This document shows positions 40,918-48,880 of a stretch of DNA of 64,000 nucleotides, piece after piece (the stretch's first letter is position 1; each line of letters opens with the position of its first letter). Where the stretch lies: the NCBI RefSeq assembly GCF_000161455.1, contig NZ_CM000745.1:3913462-3977461 (forward strand), in the 5' to 3' direction. This DNA comes from Bacillus pseudomycoides DSM 12442. GTDB taxonomy: Bacteria; Bacillota; Bacilli; Bacillales; Bacillaceae_G. A program made the position numbers and the translations under genes. Below the pieces are notes generated by a model. The model was not told where the DNA came from and made no database searches. It saw only the letters and a program-made list of their open reading frames with translations.

Positions 40918-41505
40918 ATGAATAAAAAGCCAATTGTTCTCCATGATGAGCCTTTTGTAGCCCAGTATGAACAAATAATTACACCAGCAGAATGCCAAGA
41001 GTTAATCGAACTATCTAAAAAGCACATCCAACCCGCACAAGCCTATGGACATACAGGGGAACGGAAATCAGATTTTACTTGGCTTCCACACTATTCACAT
41101 GGACTTGTTAGTCAAGTATCTGAACTTATTGCTACTGCTATGCCCTTGCCGCTTAATCACGCTGAGCCATTACAAGCAGCGAGATATGAAGTTGGGGGGA
41201 AATTTGATGCTCATATTGATTGTTATGGTACCTGGCACGAAGATGGGAGGAACCGAGTTGAACAAGGGGGACAACGACTTTATACAGCTATTCTTTATTT
41301 GAATACAGTTAATGCAGGTGGAGAAACTTTTTTTCCCTCTCTGAATCTTACAGTTACTCCAAGCGAAGGGAAATTATTAGTTTTTGAAAATTGTAAAAGA
41401 GGGACAAATGAACCACATCCCCTTTCATTGCATGAAGGTTGTGCGGTACATGAAGGAGAAAAATGGATTGCTACATTATGGTTTCGTGAAAAACCACAAT
41501 ATTAA
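40918..41505 (+). CDS. 2-oxoglutarate/Fe(II)-dependent dioxygenase, prolyl 4-hydroxylase type
   Basis: The 195-residue protein has the facial triad of the family: His99 and Asp101 in FDAHIDCYG and distal His172 in SLHEG, with Lys182 (GEKW) as the 2-oxoglutarate anchor. GGETFFPSLNLTVTPSEGKL matches the core of the Bacillus anthracis collagen-like prolyl 4-hydroxylase, which suggests hydroxylation of proline in a protein substrate such as collagen-like exosporium proteins. It is shorter at the N-terminus than that enzyme. GAGGAGGAA precedes the start. The gene is bracketed by two bcr1 copies in opposite orientation. The substrate is inference. Confidence 0.85.
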   Translation: MNKKPIVLHDEPFVAQYEQIITPAECQELIELSKKHIQPAQAYGHTGERKSDFTWLPHYSHGLVSQVSELIATAMPLPLNHAEPLQAARYEVGGKFDAHIDCYGTWHEDGRNRVEQGGQRLYTAILYLNTVNAGGETFFPSLNLTVTPSEGKLLVFENCKRGTNEPHPLSLHEGCAVHEGEKWIATLWFREKPQY

Positions 41506-41630
41506 AAATCTATTATTTGGTTTTTGAGAGAAATGAAAGTTTTTGTTTATTCTTGTTTATGTACAGGGTTTTTCCGTTGGACAGTGCTCTAAGACTGATC
41601 TTTAGATAAGAGTCTCATCTTTTACATCGT

Positions 41631-41789
41631 ATAAAGTGAAACTTTAATCAGTAGGGATTTTCTTCATCCTCCACTGATTATTGGCCCTCACCAATCGGGC
41701 TTTTACGGGCAGTTGATCTCCCACCTAACTTCTTTGCTTTTGCCGAATTTTGAGATGGGAGTCTTACTGCCCGCAAATAGCGGGATAAA
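41631..41789 (+). repeat. bcr1 repeat, complete copy (159 bp)
   Basis: Begins ATAAAGTGAAACTTTAATC and ends CAAATAGCGGGATAAA, with ATAAA at both borders. Internal hairpins: CAGTAGGGATTTTCTTCATC ... with its complement CCACTG, GCCCTCACCAATCGGGC, and GGGCAGTTGATCTCCCACC against GGGAGTCTTACTGCCC. Length and sequence agree with the bcr1 element described for the B. cereus group, from memory. It served as the reference for the other copies in the window. Confidence 0.88.
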
Positions 41790-41933
41790 TATATAACAGT
41801 CGTTCTAGGCAACGAGCTGGTTGTACTCGCAAAGCAATAATATGGTATAGTGAAACGAGGCTGTTTTTTCAGTCTCGTTTTTTAAATGCTTCCTATAGAA
41901 TAGAAAGCATTCAAATGGAAAGGAAGACATTAC

Positions 41934-43133
41934 ATGCGATCAGAAGTAACTGTAAAGATAAAACCGAAATTTATAAAAGAAATTAAAAGTGGCTATCCAC
42001 TTATTTTAAAAGATGCAATTCAAAACTTAAATGATATACGTGAAGAGGGGGCAATCATCAAAATTGTTGATGAGAAGAACCAATTTCTTGGTAAAGGATA
42101 TTACGGAAAGCAAAATAAAGGATATGGCTGGATTTTAACAAGAAAAGAGCAGGAGCACATTGACCAAGCTTTCTTTGAAAGAAAAATCAAATCAGCGTTA
42201 CATAAGAGAAAAGGTTTTTACAAATCGAATGACACGACTGCATTCCGCGCTGTAAATGGTGAAGGTGATGGCCTTGGTGGTTTAATCATCGATTATTACG
42301 ATGGCTATTATGTAATTAGCTGGTATAGTGAAGGGATTTATTCTTTTAAAGATGAAATCATTGGGGCTCTTCAAAAAGTAGCAAACTTTAAAGGAATCTA
42401 CCAGAAGAAGCGTTTTGATACAAAAGGAAAGTATATGGAAGACGATGATTTTGTTGCTGGAGAGCGCGGCGAGTTCCCAATCATCGTGAAAGAGAACGGT
42501 GTAAACTTTGCCGTGTATTTAAATGATGGTGCGATGGTTGGCGTATTCTTAGATCAGCGTAACGTTCGAAAACAAATTCGTGACACATACGCGAAAGGTA
42601 AAACAGTGTTAAATATGTTCTCTTATACAGGTGCTTTCTCTGTATTCGCAGCGCTTGGCGGAGCGACAAAAACAACAAGTGTTGATCTTGCGAATCGTAG
42701 TTTAAGTAAAACAATTGAACAATTTAGCGTGAACGGCATTGACTATGAAGCACAAGATATTATTGTAGAAGACGTTTTCCATTACTTTAAATACGCAGCG
42801 AAGAAACAGATGAAGTTTGACATGGTTGTATTAGATCCACCAAGCTTTGCACGGTCTAAAAAATATACATTTAGTGCAGCAAAAGACTATAAAAACCTAT
42901 TAAAAGAAACAATCTCCATTACAGAAAACAACGGTATTATCGTTGCTTCTACAAACTGCAGTACATTTGATATGAAAAAATTTAAAGGCTTTATTGATAC
43001 AGCGTTCAAAGAAATGAATGGCAAATATAAAATATTAGAAGAATATTCTTTGCCAGAAGATTTCCGTACGATTGACCAATTTAAAGAAGGCGACTATTTA
43101 AAGGTTGTTTTTATTGAAAAAATTAAAGGATAA
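41934..43133 (+). CDS. Class I SAM-dependent rRNA methyltransferase (RlmI/YwbD-like)
   Basis: The 399-residue protein starts with a PUA-type RNA-binding domain (SGYPLILKDAIQNLNDI, about 10-75), followed by a linking domain and a Rossmann methylase with the SAM motif TVLNMFSYTGAFSVFAALGG (near 222) and the catalytic LDPPSFARSKK (near 302). This is the layout of RlmI, which makes m5C1962 in E. coli 23S rRNA, and of B. subtilis YwbD; YwbE follows here on the other strand. A conserved Cys near the end (ASTNCSTF) lies where m5C enzymes carry one. The rRNA target is inferred from the family. Confidence 0.88.
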   Translation: MRSEVTVKIKPKFIKEIKSGYPLILKDAIQNLNDIREEGAIIKIVDEKNQFLGKGYYGKQNKGYGWILTRKEQEHIDQAFFERKIKSALHKRKGFYKSNDTTAFRAVNGEGDGLGGLIIDYYDGYYVISWYSEGIYSFKDEIIGALQKVANFKGIYQKKRFDTKGKYMEDDDFVAGERGEFPIIVKENGVNFAVYLNDGAMVGVFLDQRNVRKQIRDTYAKGKTVLNMFSYTGAFSVFAALGGATKTTSVDLANRSLSKTIEQFSVNGIDYEAQDIIVEDVFHYFKYAAKKQMKFDMVVLDPPSFARSKKYTFSAAKDYKNLLKETISITENNGIIVASTNCSTFDMKKFKGFIDTAFKEMNGKYKILEEYSLPEDFRTIDQFKEGDYLKVVFIEKIKG

Positions 43134-43192
43134 TTAAAATATATCAACATTTTGACAAAGGATATCGATTTACAGATAAAAAACGATATAAG

Positions 43193-43225
43193 AAAAGGAG
43201 CTCAATTTCAAAATGAGCTCCTTTT
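43193..43225. terminator. Bidirectional terminator
   Basis: AAAAGGAGCTCA / TGAGCTCCTTTT, 12 perfect base pairs between the convergent methylase and ywbE genes. Confidence 0.85.
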
Positions 43226-43226
43226 C

Positions 43227-43421
43227 CTATTGAACAATATGCTGCACTCTGCCAACTTGTCCGTCTTGTAAGCGCACTTTAATACCGTGCGGATGAGACG
43301 GTGAGTTTGTCAAAATATCTTTTACAATCCCTCTAGTGAGTGTACCAGTACGTTGGTCTTTTTTTAAGACAATATCAACTTCAAGACCTGGTGAAATGTT
43401 AGCTCGTTTTTGCCCGTTCAT
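43227..43421 (-). CDS. ywbE: YwbE family protein
   Basis: Small 64-residue protein (MNGQKRANISPGLEVDIVLK, RTGTLTRGIVKDILTNS, HPHGIKVRLQDGQVGRVQ) of the YwbE/DUF2196 family, a compact beta-rich fold of unknown function. Its ATG directly abuts the stop codon of the preceding small gene (TAAATG), suggesting translational coupling. In B. subtilis ywbE is adjacent to ywbD, and here it is convergent with the YwbD-like methylase. Confidence 0.88.
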   Translation of the reverse strand: MNGQKRANISPGLEVDIVLKKDQRTGTLTRGIVKDILTNSPSHPHGIKVRLQDGQVGRVQHIVQ

Positions 43422-43595
43422 TTACACACCTGTACGTCTACGTTGGTTGTTCGTTTTCTTCGTTTGTTGGTTTTGTAGTTTTTTCGTTGCTTGACTTTGA
43501 TTTGCAGTATTTGCTCCGTTTCCATTTCCTTGCTTTTTCTTTGCAAGTTGTTCGCGCATTAAATCAGCTAAGCTTACTTTTTTATTTTCTGACAT
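43422..43595 (-). CDS. Small basic protein (57 residues) upstream of ywbE
   Basis: Starts MSENKKVSLADLMREQLAKK and continues with an Asn/Gln/Lys-rich, low-complexity tail ending NNQRRRTGV. AAAGGAG lies 7 bases upstream of the ATG. Its stop codon TAA is immediately followed by the ywbE ATG. The first 25 residues look like an amphipathic helix; the rest is probably disordered and basic, which could bind RNA or ribosomes. No family recognised. Confidence 0.7.
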   Translation of the reverse strand: MSENKKVSLADLMREQLAKKKQGNGNGANTANQSQATKKLQNQQTKKTNNQRRRTGV

Positions 43596-43764
43596 GGTAA
43601 AACTCCTTTATATTAGGTTAATTGTAAACAATGGTTGTGAGTTCCATCATAACATTGTTATGAAAAGAAATGAAGTCGGATTGAATTTTCATATAATTCT
43701 TTTCACCTTTATTGACTTCAGTTACAATTAAATTGTTAATGTTTGTAAAAAAGGGGGTAGAAGC

Positions 43765-44457
43765 ATGTCACATCATATTTTGTTAGTGGAAGATGATAGC
43801 TCTATTCAAGAAATGGTCGAGAAATATTTAACTAAAGAGGGCTTTCAAATAACAATTGCATCTGATGGAGAAGAAGGAGTTCTCACATTTCTAAAAGGCT
43901 CATTTGATTTAATCATTCTCGATATCATGATGCCAAAGCTAGACGGATTAGAAGTTGTGAGAATCATTCGCGAAAAAAGTGCTGTGCCGATTTTAATGAT
44001 GTCCGCAAAAGATACGGATGTGGATAAGGCGGTCGGTTTAGGACTTGGAGCAGATGACTACATCTGTAAACCATTTTCTATGATTGAACTGGCAGCTCGG
44101 GTAAAGGCAAGCATTCGAAGATCTACAAAGTATTCAGCCACGGAGCAGAAAGAAGAAACGATTGAGATTGGTGATTTAAAAATTGATCTGATTAATTTCA
44201 CTGTGCAAAAAAAAGAAAAACAGCTAAAATTGACTTTGAAAGAATTTGAGATTTTAAAACTATTTGTGAAGAATCAAAATCGTGTATTTACAAAAGCACA
44301 AATCTATAACCTGATTTGGAATGAAGAATATTATGGTGATGATAACGTGATTAATGTTCACATGAGACGGTTGCGTGAAAAGATTGAAGATGATCCTTCT
44401 AATCCAGAATATATTAAAACATTATGGGGCATTGGCTATAAGTTGGAAGTGATGTAG
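43765..44457 (+). CDS. OmpR/PhoB family response regulator
   Basis: The 230-residue protein has a receiver domain (acidic pocket D10-D11, phosphoacceptor Asp53 in LIILDIMMPKLDG, Lys near 102 in ICKPFS) and a C-terminal winged helix (LTLKEFEILKLFVKNQNRVF ... VHMRRLREKIEDDPSNPEYI). AAAAGGGGGTAGAA precedes the ATG. It overlaps nothing and is followed after one base by its histidine kinase. The pair probably controls the ABC transporter operon downstream. Confidence 0.92.
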   Translation: MSHHILLVEDDSSIQEMVEKYLTKEGFQITIASDGEEGVLTFLKGSFDLIILDIMMPKLDGLEVVRIIREKSAVPILMMSAKDTDVDKAVGLGLGADDYICKPFSMIELAARVKASIRRSTKYSATEQKEETIEIGDLKIDLINFTVQKKEKQLKLTLKEFEILKLFVKNQNRVFTKAQIYNLIWNEEYYGDDNVINVHMRRLREKIEDDPSNPEYIKTLWGIGYKLEVM

Positions 44458-44458
44458 T

Positions 44459-45394
44459 ATGATCTCTCTTTTAACGATCGTTATCTTCATATTATTAGGT
44501 GTTATTTATTTTCAATATAGAATACAGAAAAGTAAAAGTGCAAATGTACGCTATACATATGAAAAGTTACAGGATATTGTAAAGCAGCAAACAGGTGAGA
44601 AATTATTAGTTGTGACGGATGATAAAGAACTGCAAAAATTATTAGTAGCAATTAATCATTTATTAGATGCGAAACAAAAAACGAATGCTGATCATGCGAA
44701 GGTTGAAATTTCGATGAGAAAGATGCTTTCTAACATTTCACATGACTTAAAAACACCGCTCACTGTTATTCTTGGGTATACAGAAATGTTAAATGTGGAT
44801 AAAACGATAAGTGAAGAAGAACGACAAGTATTGCTAGAAAAGGTACATTTGAAAACTTTGGAAGTAATGGAACTTATTCATAAATTTTTTGATTTGGCGA
44901 AATTAGAATCTGGAGATAAAGCAGTCGAAATGACAAAGGTGAATATGAATGAAGTATGCCGAGAAAAGATTTTAACGTTTTATGATTTAGTAACGACCAA
45001 AGGATTTGAGGTGCATATTGATATACCGGAGAAAAATGTATATGCACTTGGAAATACAGAAGTATTAGGTAGGGTGTTGAATAATTTAATATCCAATGCA
45101 ATTGCGTATGGATATGATGGGAAAACACTTGGTATTACATTAAGAGATGATGATAGGTGCGTGTATGTTGATGTGTGGGACTGTGGTAAAGGAATTGATG
45201 AATCGCATATTGATAAAGTATTTGAACGCATGTATACGTTAGAAGATTCAAGGAACCGATTGTATCAAGGCAGCGGTCTTGGGCTTACGATTACAAAACG
45301 ACTTGTGGAAGCGTTAGGAGGAGAAATTCATCTTTCTAGTACGCCATATAAGAAAACGGTATTTACAATTGTACTGAAAAAAATAGAGTTTTAG
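44459..45394 (+). CDS. Sensor histidine kinase, short N-terminus
   Basis: The 311-residue kinase has one membrane helix at residues 2-20, little or no extracellular part, a linker (to about 85), the dimerisation domain with phosphoacceptor His95 in SNISHDLKTPLTVILGYTEM, and a HATPase domain with N box NLISNAIAYG, G1 WDCGKGI and G2 GSGLGLTI. Kinases without an extracellular sensor often detect membrane stress or act through the transporter they control, as in bacitracin-type modules. It is translationally coupled to the response regulator. Stimulus unknown. Confidence 0.9.
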   Translation: MISLLTIVIFILLGVIYFQYRIQKSKSANVRYTYEKLQDIVKQQTGEKLLVVTDDKELQKLLVAINHLLDAKQKTNADHAKVEISMRKMLSNISHDLKTPLTVILGYTEMLNVDKTISEEERQVLLEKVHLKTLEVMELIHKFFDLAKLESGDKAVEMTKVNMNEVCREKILTFYDLVTTKGFEVHIDIPEKNVYALGNTEVLGRVLNNLISNAIAYGYDGKTLGITLRDDDRCVYVDVWDCGKGIDESHIDKVFERMYTLEDSRNRLYQGSGLGLTITKRLVEALGGEIHLSSTPYKKTVFTIVLKKIEF

Positions 45395-45429
45395 CTTGTA
45401 GAAAAGAGTATTCTACAAGCTTTTTTTTG
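45394..45429 (+). terminator. Rho-independent terminator after the histidine kinase
   Basis: GCTTGTAGAA / TTCTACAAGC with a 7-base loop and eight T, directly after the stop. Confidence 0.85.
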
Positions 45430-45486
45430 AACGTAAGGAATTTGTAAGGAATGGGTAAGAAAAAAGAGATTTTCATTGTCTATGAT

Positions 45487-45620
45487 ATAAAGTGAAACTT
45501 CCATCAGTGGGGAGGCTTTATCCCCCACTGATGGTTAGTTGAACCAATCGGGCATTTACGGGCAGTTTTATCTTCCTTCGAGTTAGGGGAATCTTACTGC
45601 CCGTTAATGCGGGGGAAGTA
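45487..45620 (+). repeat. bcr1 repeat between kinase and ABC transporter genes
   Basis: Begins ATAAAGTGAAACTTCCATC, shows the GTGGGGAGGCTTTATCCCCC hairpin, AACCAATCGGGCATTTACGG, GGCAGTTTTATC and CTTACTGCCCGTTAATGCGG. About 25 bases shorter than the complete copy and with a degenerate right end. It lies in the leader region of the ABC operon, where it may supply part of the 5' untranslated RNA. Confidence 0.75.
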
Positions 45621-45648
45621 TGAAGTGGAAGCGAAAGGGGAAAATGAT

Positions 45649-46572
45649 ATGTCCTATGTATTAAAAACAAATCAGTTAACAAAAGTATTTGAGGGGAAAG
45701 AAGTAATTTCTGGGGTTAATATGCATGTGAAAAAAGGGGAGATCTACGGTTTTTTAGGGCCAAACGGTGCTGGTAAAACAACGATTATGAAGATGATTAC
45801 AAATTTAATAAAACCAACGAGTGGGGATATTGAAATTTTCGGTGAGAAATTAACAGATACATCTTATGATGTGTTAAAACGTATGGGAACAATTATTGAA
45901 TACCCTATTTTTTATGACAAGTTAACAGCTAAGGAAAATTTATATCTTCATTGCGAATATATGGGTTACTACGACAAGAAGGGGATCCAGCATGCATTAG
46001 ACCTTGTCAATTTACACAACGTGGAGAATAAAAAGGTAAAAGATTTTTCATTAGGGATGAAACAAAGGTTAGGAATTGCCAGAGCGATTCTGACAAAGCC
46101 AGAGCTATTAATTTTAGATGAACCAATTAATGGTTTAGATCCAATTGGGATTAGAGAATTGCGTGATCTATTTAAAATGCTTTGTAAAGAATATGGAATT
46201 ACTTTATTAGTATCTAGTCATATTTTAGGTGAAATGGAGCAAATGGCAGATACAATAGGGGTTATTCAAAATGGGAAATTGATAAAAGAAGTTTCAATGA
46301 ACAGTATTAATGGTAAGCAAACGGAGTATATTGAAATTCACGTTCAAGATGTAAAACGAGCAGCGTATGTTTTAGAAAACAAACTACGTATAACAAATTA
46401 CAAAATTCTGAGTGAGAATATCATTCGCGTGTACGAAATGACAGAGACGCAACAAGCGATTTCTAAAGCGCTCATCATGAATGACGTAGAAATTGAAAGT
46501 ATAAACAAAAAGCATAGTTCATTAGAAGAATATTTCTTGAATCTCGTGAATGGAGAGGGGATCCATGCTTAA
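45649..46572 (+). CDS. ABC transporter ATP-binding protein (BcrA-like)
   Basis: The 307-residue ATPase has Walker A FLGPNGAGKTT (near 40), signature SLGMKQRLGIARAI (near 140), Walker B LLILDEPINGLDP (near 160) and the switch His in VSSHILGEMEQ (near 192), followed by an additional C-terminal domain of about 90 residues as in BcrA-type ATPases of peptide-antibiotic exporters. I start at ATG 45649, with AAAGGGG 8 bases upstream. It overlaps the first permease gene by 8 bases. The position behind a two-component system suggests an antibiotic- or envelope-stress-induced exporter. Confidence 0.92.
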   Translation: MSYVLKTNQLTKVFEGKEVISGVNMHVKKGEIYGFLGPNGAGKTTIMKMITNLIKPTSGDIEIFGEKLTDTSYDVLKRMGTIIEYPIFYDKLTAKENLYLHCEYMGYYDKKGIQHALDLVNLHNVENKKVKDFSLGMKQRLGIARAILTKPELLILDEPINGLDPIGIRELRDLFKMLCKEYGITLLVSSHILGEMEQMADTIGVIQNGKLIKEVSMNSINGKQTEYIEIHVQDVKRAAYVLENKLRITNYKILSENIIRVYEMTETQQAISKALIMNDVEIESINKKHSSLEEYFLNLVNGEGIHA

Positions 46573-47248
46573 TTTAATGAGACTTGAGCTTATGAAATTT
46601 AAGTTGTGGCCGGTTATTAGAGGCGCACTCATCGCAATTTGTATTCTTTCTATATGTATTCCGTTGATATTATGGGATGAAGCAGGAGTAAATGGATATA
46701 ATCAAACGTTTGCAATAATTGAAACATTTTCACGAGGAGTGTTTATGATTTTCGGAGCAAGTCTAATTGCGAGATTTATTATTCAAGAGTTTCAAGAAAA
46801 GACGATGACAGTGATGTTTATGTATCCAATCAATCGTAAAAAGATGATGTTTGCAAAAATGTTTATTATCATTTGTTTTACTCTTTGCTTTATTATGATT
46901 TCAGATCTTGTCATTTTTGGCGTTGTTTATATATTCAATTTGTATCATCCAGTCATTACGGGATCATTAACCGTATCAATCTTACTCCAAAATGCATTAA
47001 AGCTATTCATGAATGCATTAGCAGCAACGGGAATTAGTTTAATCCCAATATACTTTGGAATGAGAAAATATTCTGTGCGTACAACGTTTGTATCAGCGAT
47101 AGTGATTGTAGCTATGTTAAATTCAGGTAGGGGGACTGAAAGTACATTGTTCGATTTTGTTGCTATTCCCATTATATTAGCTTGTATTGGTTTGTTGATT
47201 GCCTATATGGCAATAAGAAAGATTGAACAGGTAGATTTGTTTAAATAG
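46565..47248 (+). CDS. ABC-2 type permease, first paralogue
   Basis: The 227-residue protein has six hydrophobic segments, begins MLNLMRLELMKFKLWPVIRG, and carries the motif QEFQEKTMTVMFMYPINRKK between helices 2 and 3. A second motif, LIPIYFGMRKYSVRTTFVSA, recurs in the two permeases downstream. It overlaps the ATPase gene by 8 bases, a sign of translational coupling and of being its main partner. GGAG lies 9 bases before the ATG. Confidence 0.88.
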   Translation: MLNLMRLELMKFKLWPVIRGALIAICILSICIPLILWDEAGVNGYNQTFAIIETFSRGVFMIFGASLIARFIIQEFQEKTMTVMFMYPINRKKMMFAKMFIIICFTLCFIMISDLVIFGVVYIFNLYHPVITGSLTVSILLQNALKLFMNALAATGISLIPIYFGMRKYSVRTTFVSAIVIVAMLNSGRGTESTLFDFVAIPIILACIGLLIAYMAIRKIEQVDLFK

Positions 47249-47343
47249 GGCGAGTTTAAAGAATAGGAAATAGAAGATAGAAACGAAAAAGTATAACCCA
47301 TTAGAAACATATTTTTAAAATCTAATGATTAGAGGAGAACAAC

Positions 47344-48048
47344 ATGCTTAAACTTATGAAACTAGAATGGAAAAAACATCGCTTATCTCGTTATTTTAAA
47401 GGAGTAGCAATTTGCATTGTAGCAATTTTCGTTGCTGTCGGTCTTATGGCATGGGGTTCTAGAGCTGAGAGTGAGCAAATGTTTCTAGATTATGCAGGAT
47501 TTATGTCTTTAACAAATATTTTTATTAGAACAACATTTATGATTTTTTCAGCTGTCATTTTATCACGTTTAGTAATTGATGAATACAAAAGTAAAACGAT
47601 GCAATTATTGTTTACCTATCCGTTACAACGAAAAAAACTCATGCAAGCGAAGTTAGCAATTGTTTTTGGGTTTTGTTTTTGCAGCATAATCATTGCTACT
47701 TTTATCATCAATATGTTAATTTTCTTCTTAAATCCAATAATAGGATTCTTTGAAACACCTGTTAGTGTAGGTGAAATCATTGCTACAGTTCCAGCTACTT
47801 TTATTAGCGCATTTATGATGGCTGGAGTAAGTCTCATTCCTTTATATTTTGGCATGAGAAAAAAATCAACTCCTACAACGATTACCTCGTCTATATTAAT
47901 AGGATTATTGATTAACTCCACTGTTTCTAATGGGGGAGGACAGCTTAGTTTGTTTGACTTCATTATAGTACCGATTGTGCTCTGTCTATTAGGTCTTGCA
48001 ATTGGCTACCTTTCTTATCATAAAGTGGATAAAATAGATGTGGCTTAA
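47344..48048 (+). CDS. ABC-2 type permease, second paralogue
   Basis: Membrane protein of 234 residues, paralogous to its neighbours: MLKLMKLEWKKHRLSRYFKG at the start, DEYKSKTMQLLFTYPLQRKK after helix 2 and LIPLYFGMRKKSTPTTITSS before the last helices. Six membrane helices. RBS AGAGGAG precedes the ATG. Two homologous permease chains could form a heterodimer with the ATPase dimer. Confidence 0.88.
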   Translation: MLKLMKLEWKKHRLSRYFKGVAICIVAIFVAVGLMAWGSRAESEQMFLDYAGFMSLTNIFIRTTFMIFSAVILSRLVIDEYKSKTMQLLFTYPLQRKKLMQAKLAIVFGFCFCSIIIATFIINMLIFFLNPIIGFFETPVSVGEIIATVPATFISAFMMAGVSLIPLYFGMRKKSTPTTITSSILIGLLINSTVSNGGGQLSLFDFIIVPIVLCLLGLAIGYLSYHKVDKIDVA

Positions 48049-48103
48049 ATAAAAATACAATCTTGAATGAGATGTGGGCTTAAAATGAACTGGGGAATAA
48101 AAC

Positions 48104-48446
48104 ATGAAGAAAACGATATTAGCTTCTATTTTAACAATTGTAGTTGCAGGAGTAGTTTTTAGTCTCAAGGAAGTAGGGACAAAGAGTTTTGAAAAAGAAA
48201 ATTTTTTTTGCAGTAGATAGTGTAGAAGAAATAGAAATAAATAACGAAAATTGGGATGTTGCGTTCAAAAGTGCGGAATCAAGCAAAGTAACAATCGCAG
48301 TTGAGGGAAAACAGGAAGATAAGAAGAATGATCCTGTAACAATGAAAAAGGATGGAAAGAAAATTGTAGTGAATCAGAAAGAGCGAAAGGAAGGTTTTGC
48401 GGGAGGATTCAGTTTTGGAAAGAAAGGCACTATATATATCAAATAA
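48104..48446 (+). pseudogene. DUF4097-like protein gene with frameshift in a T8 run
   Basis: ATG 48104 starts MKKTILASILTIVVAGVVFS, a signal/anchor helix, followed by LKEVGTKSFEKENFF. In the run of eight T at 48202-48209 the frame is lost; with seven T it would continue in frame as AVDSVEEIEINNENWDVAFK and a beta-rich segment to KKGTIYIK, ending at 48446. That second half resembles the start of DUF4097 (adhesin-like) proteins that accompany such transporters. It stops after about 85 residues, earlier than usual for the family. So the gene looks frameshifted and truncated, unless slippage on the T run restores the frame. Confidence 0.65.
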
Positions 48447-48469
48447 TAATTAGAAGAGGTGAATATATC

Positions 48470-48826
48470 ATGCAGAAAAAACCAACTCGTTCCGTCATTG
48501 ACGTATTTGCTATGCTGTTTTTTTACTGTACGACGGGACTATTAAGCGTTATTGTTGTTCCAGTTTTGGCAACGATTGCGTACGGTTTCGGTTTTTGCAC
48601 TGTACTTATATTTATTGCAGGTATTATTCGTTCCCTTGGAGCTACATGGGTACAAATGGATATCGGACCTGGTTTATCAATCCCTCAGGAGTGGAGCATG
48701 GTTTTGGCTCTGGGCATAGGTGGAATCGTGGGAAGTATCGCCTATTTTAGTTGGAAGTATCTCCGTATTTATTTGAATTTTCTATCTAGAAGTTATCGTA
48801 AAGTATTACCAGTGAATAAACAATAA
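48470..48826 (+). CDS. Membrane protein of unknown function in the ABC transporter operon
   Basis: The 118-residue protein has three hydrophobic segments (about 10-33, 35-52 and 75-95), a positively charged C-terminus (RSYRKVLPVNKQ), and no recognised motif. Its position between a DUF4097-like remnant and a third permease recalls the small membrane proteins (DUF1700-type neighbours) that often travel with DUF4097 genes, but I could not confirm that family. AGAGGTG precedes the start. Confidence 0.6.
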   Translation: MQKKPTRSVIDVFAMLFFYCTTGLLSVIVVPVLATIAYGFGFCTVLIFIAGIIRSLGATWVQMDIGPGLSIPQEWSMVLALGIGGIVGSIAYFSWKYLRIYLNFLSRSYRKVLPVNKQ

Positions 48827-48880
48827 AATCGAGCAGGAGGATTTATTTAATAAAACATATGAACTAGGGAGGGAAATAAC

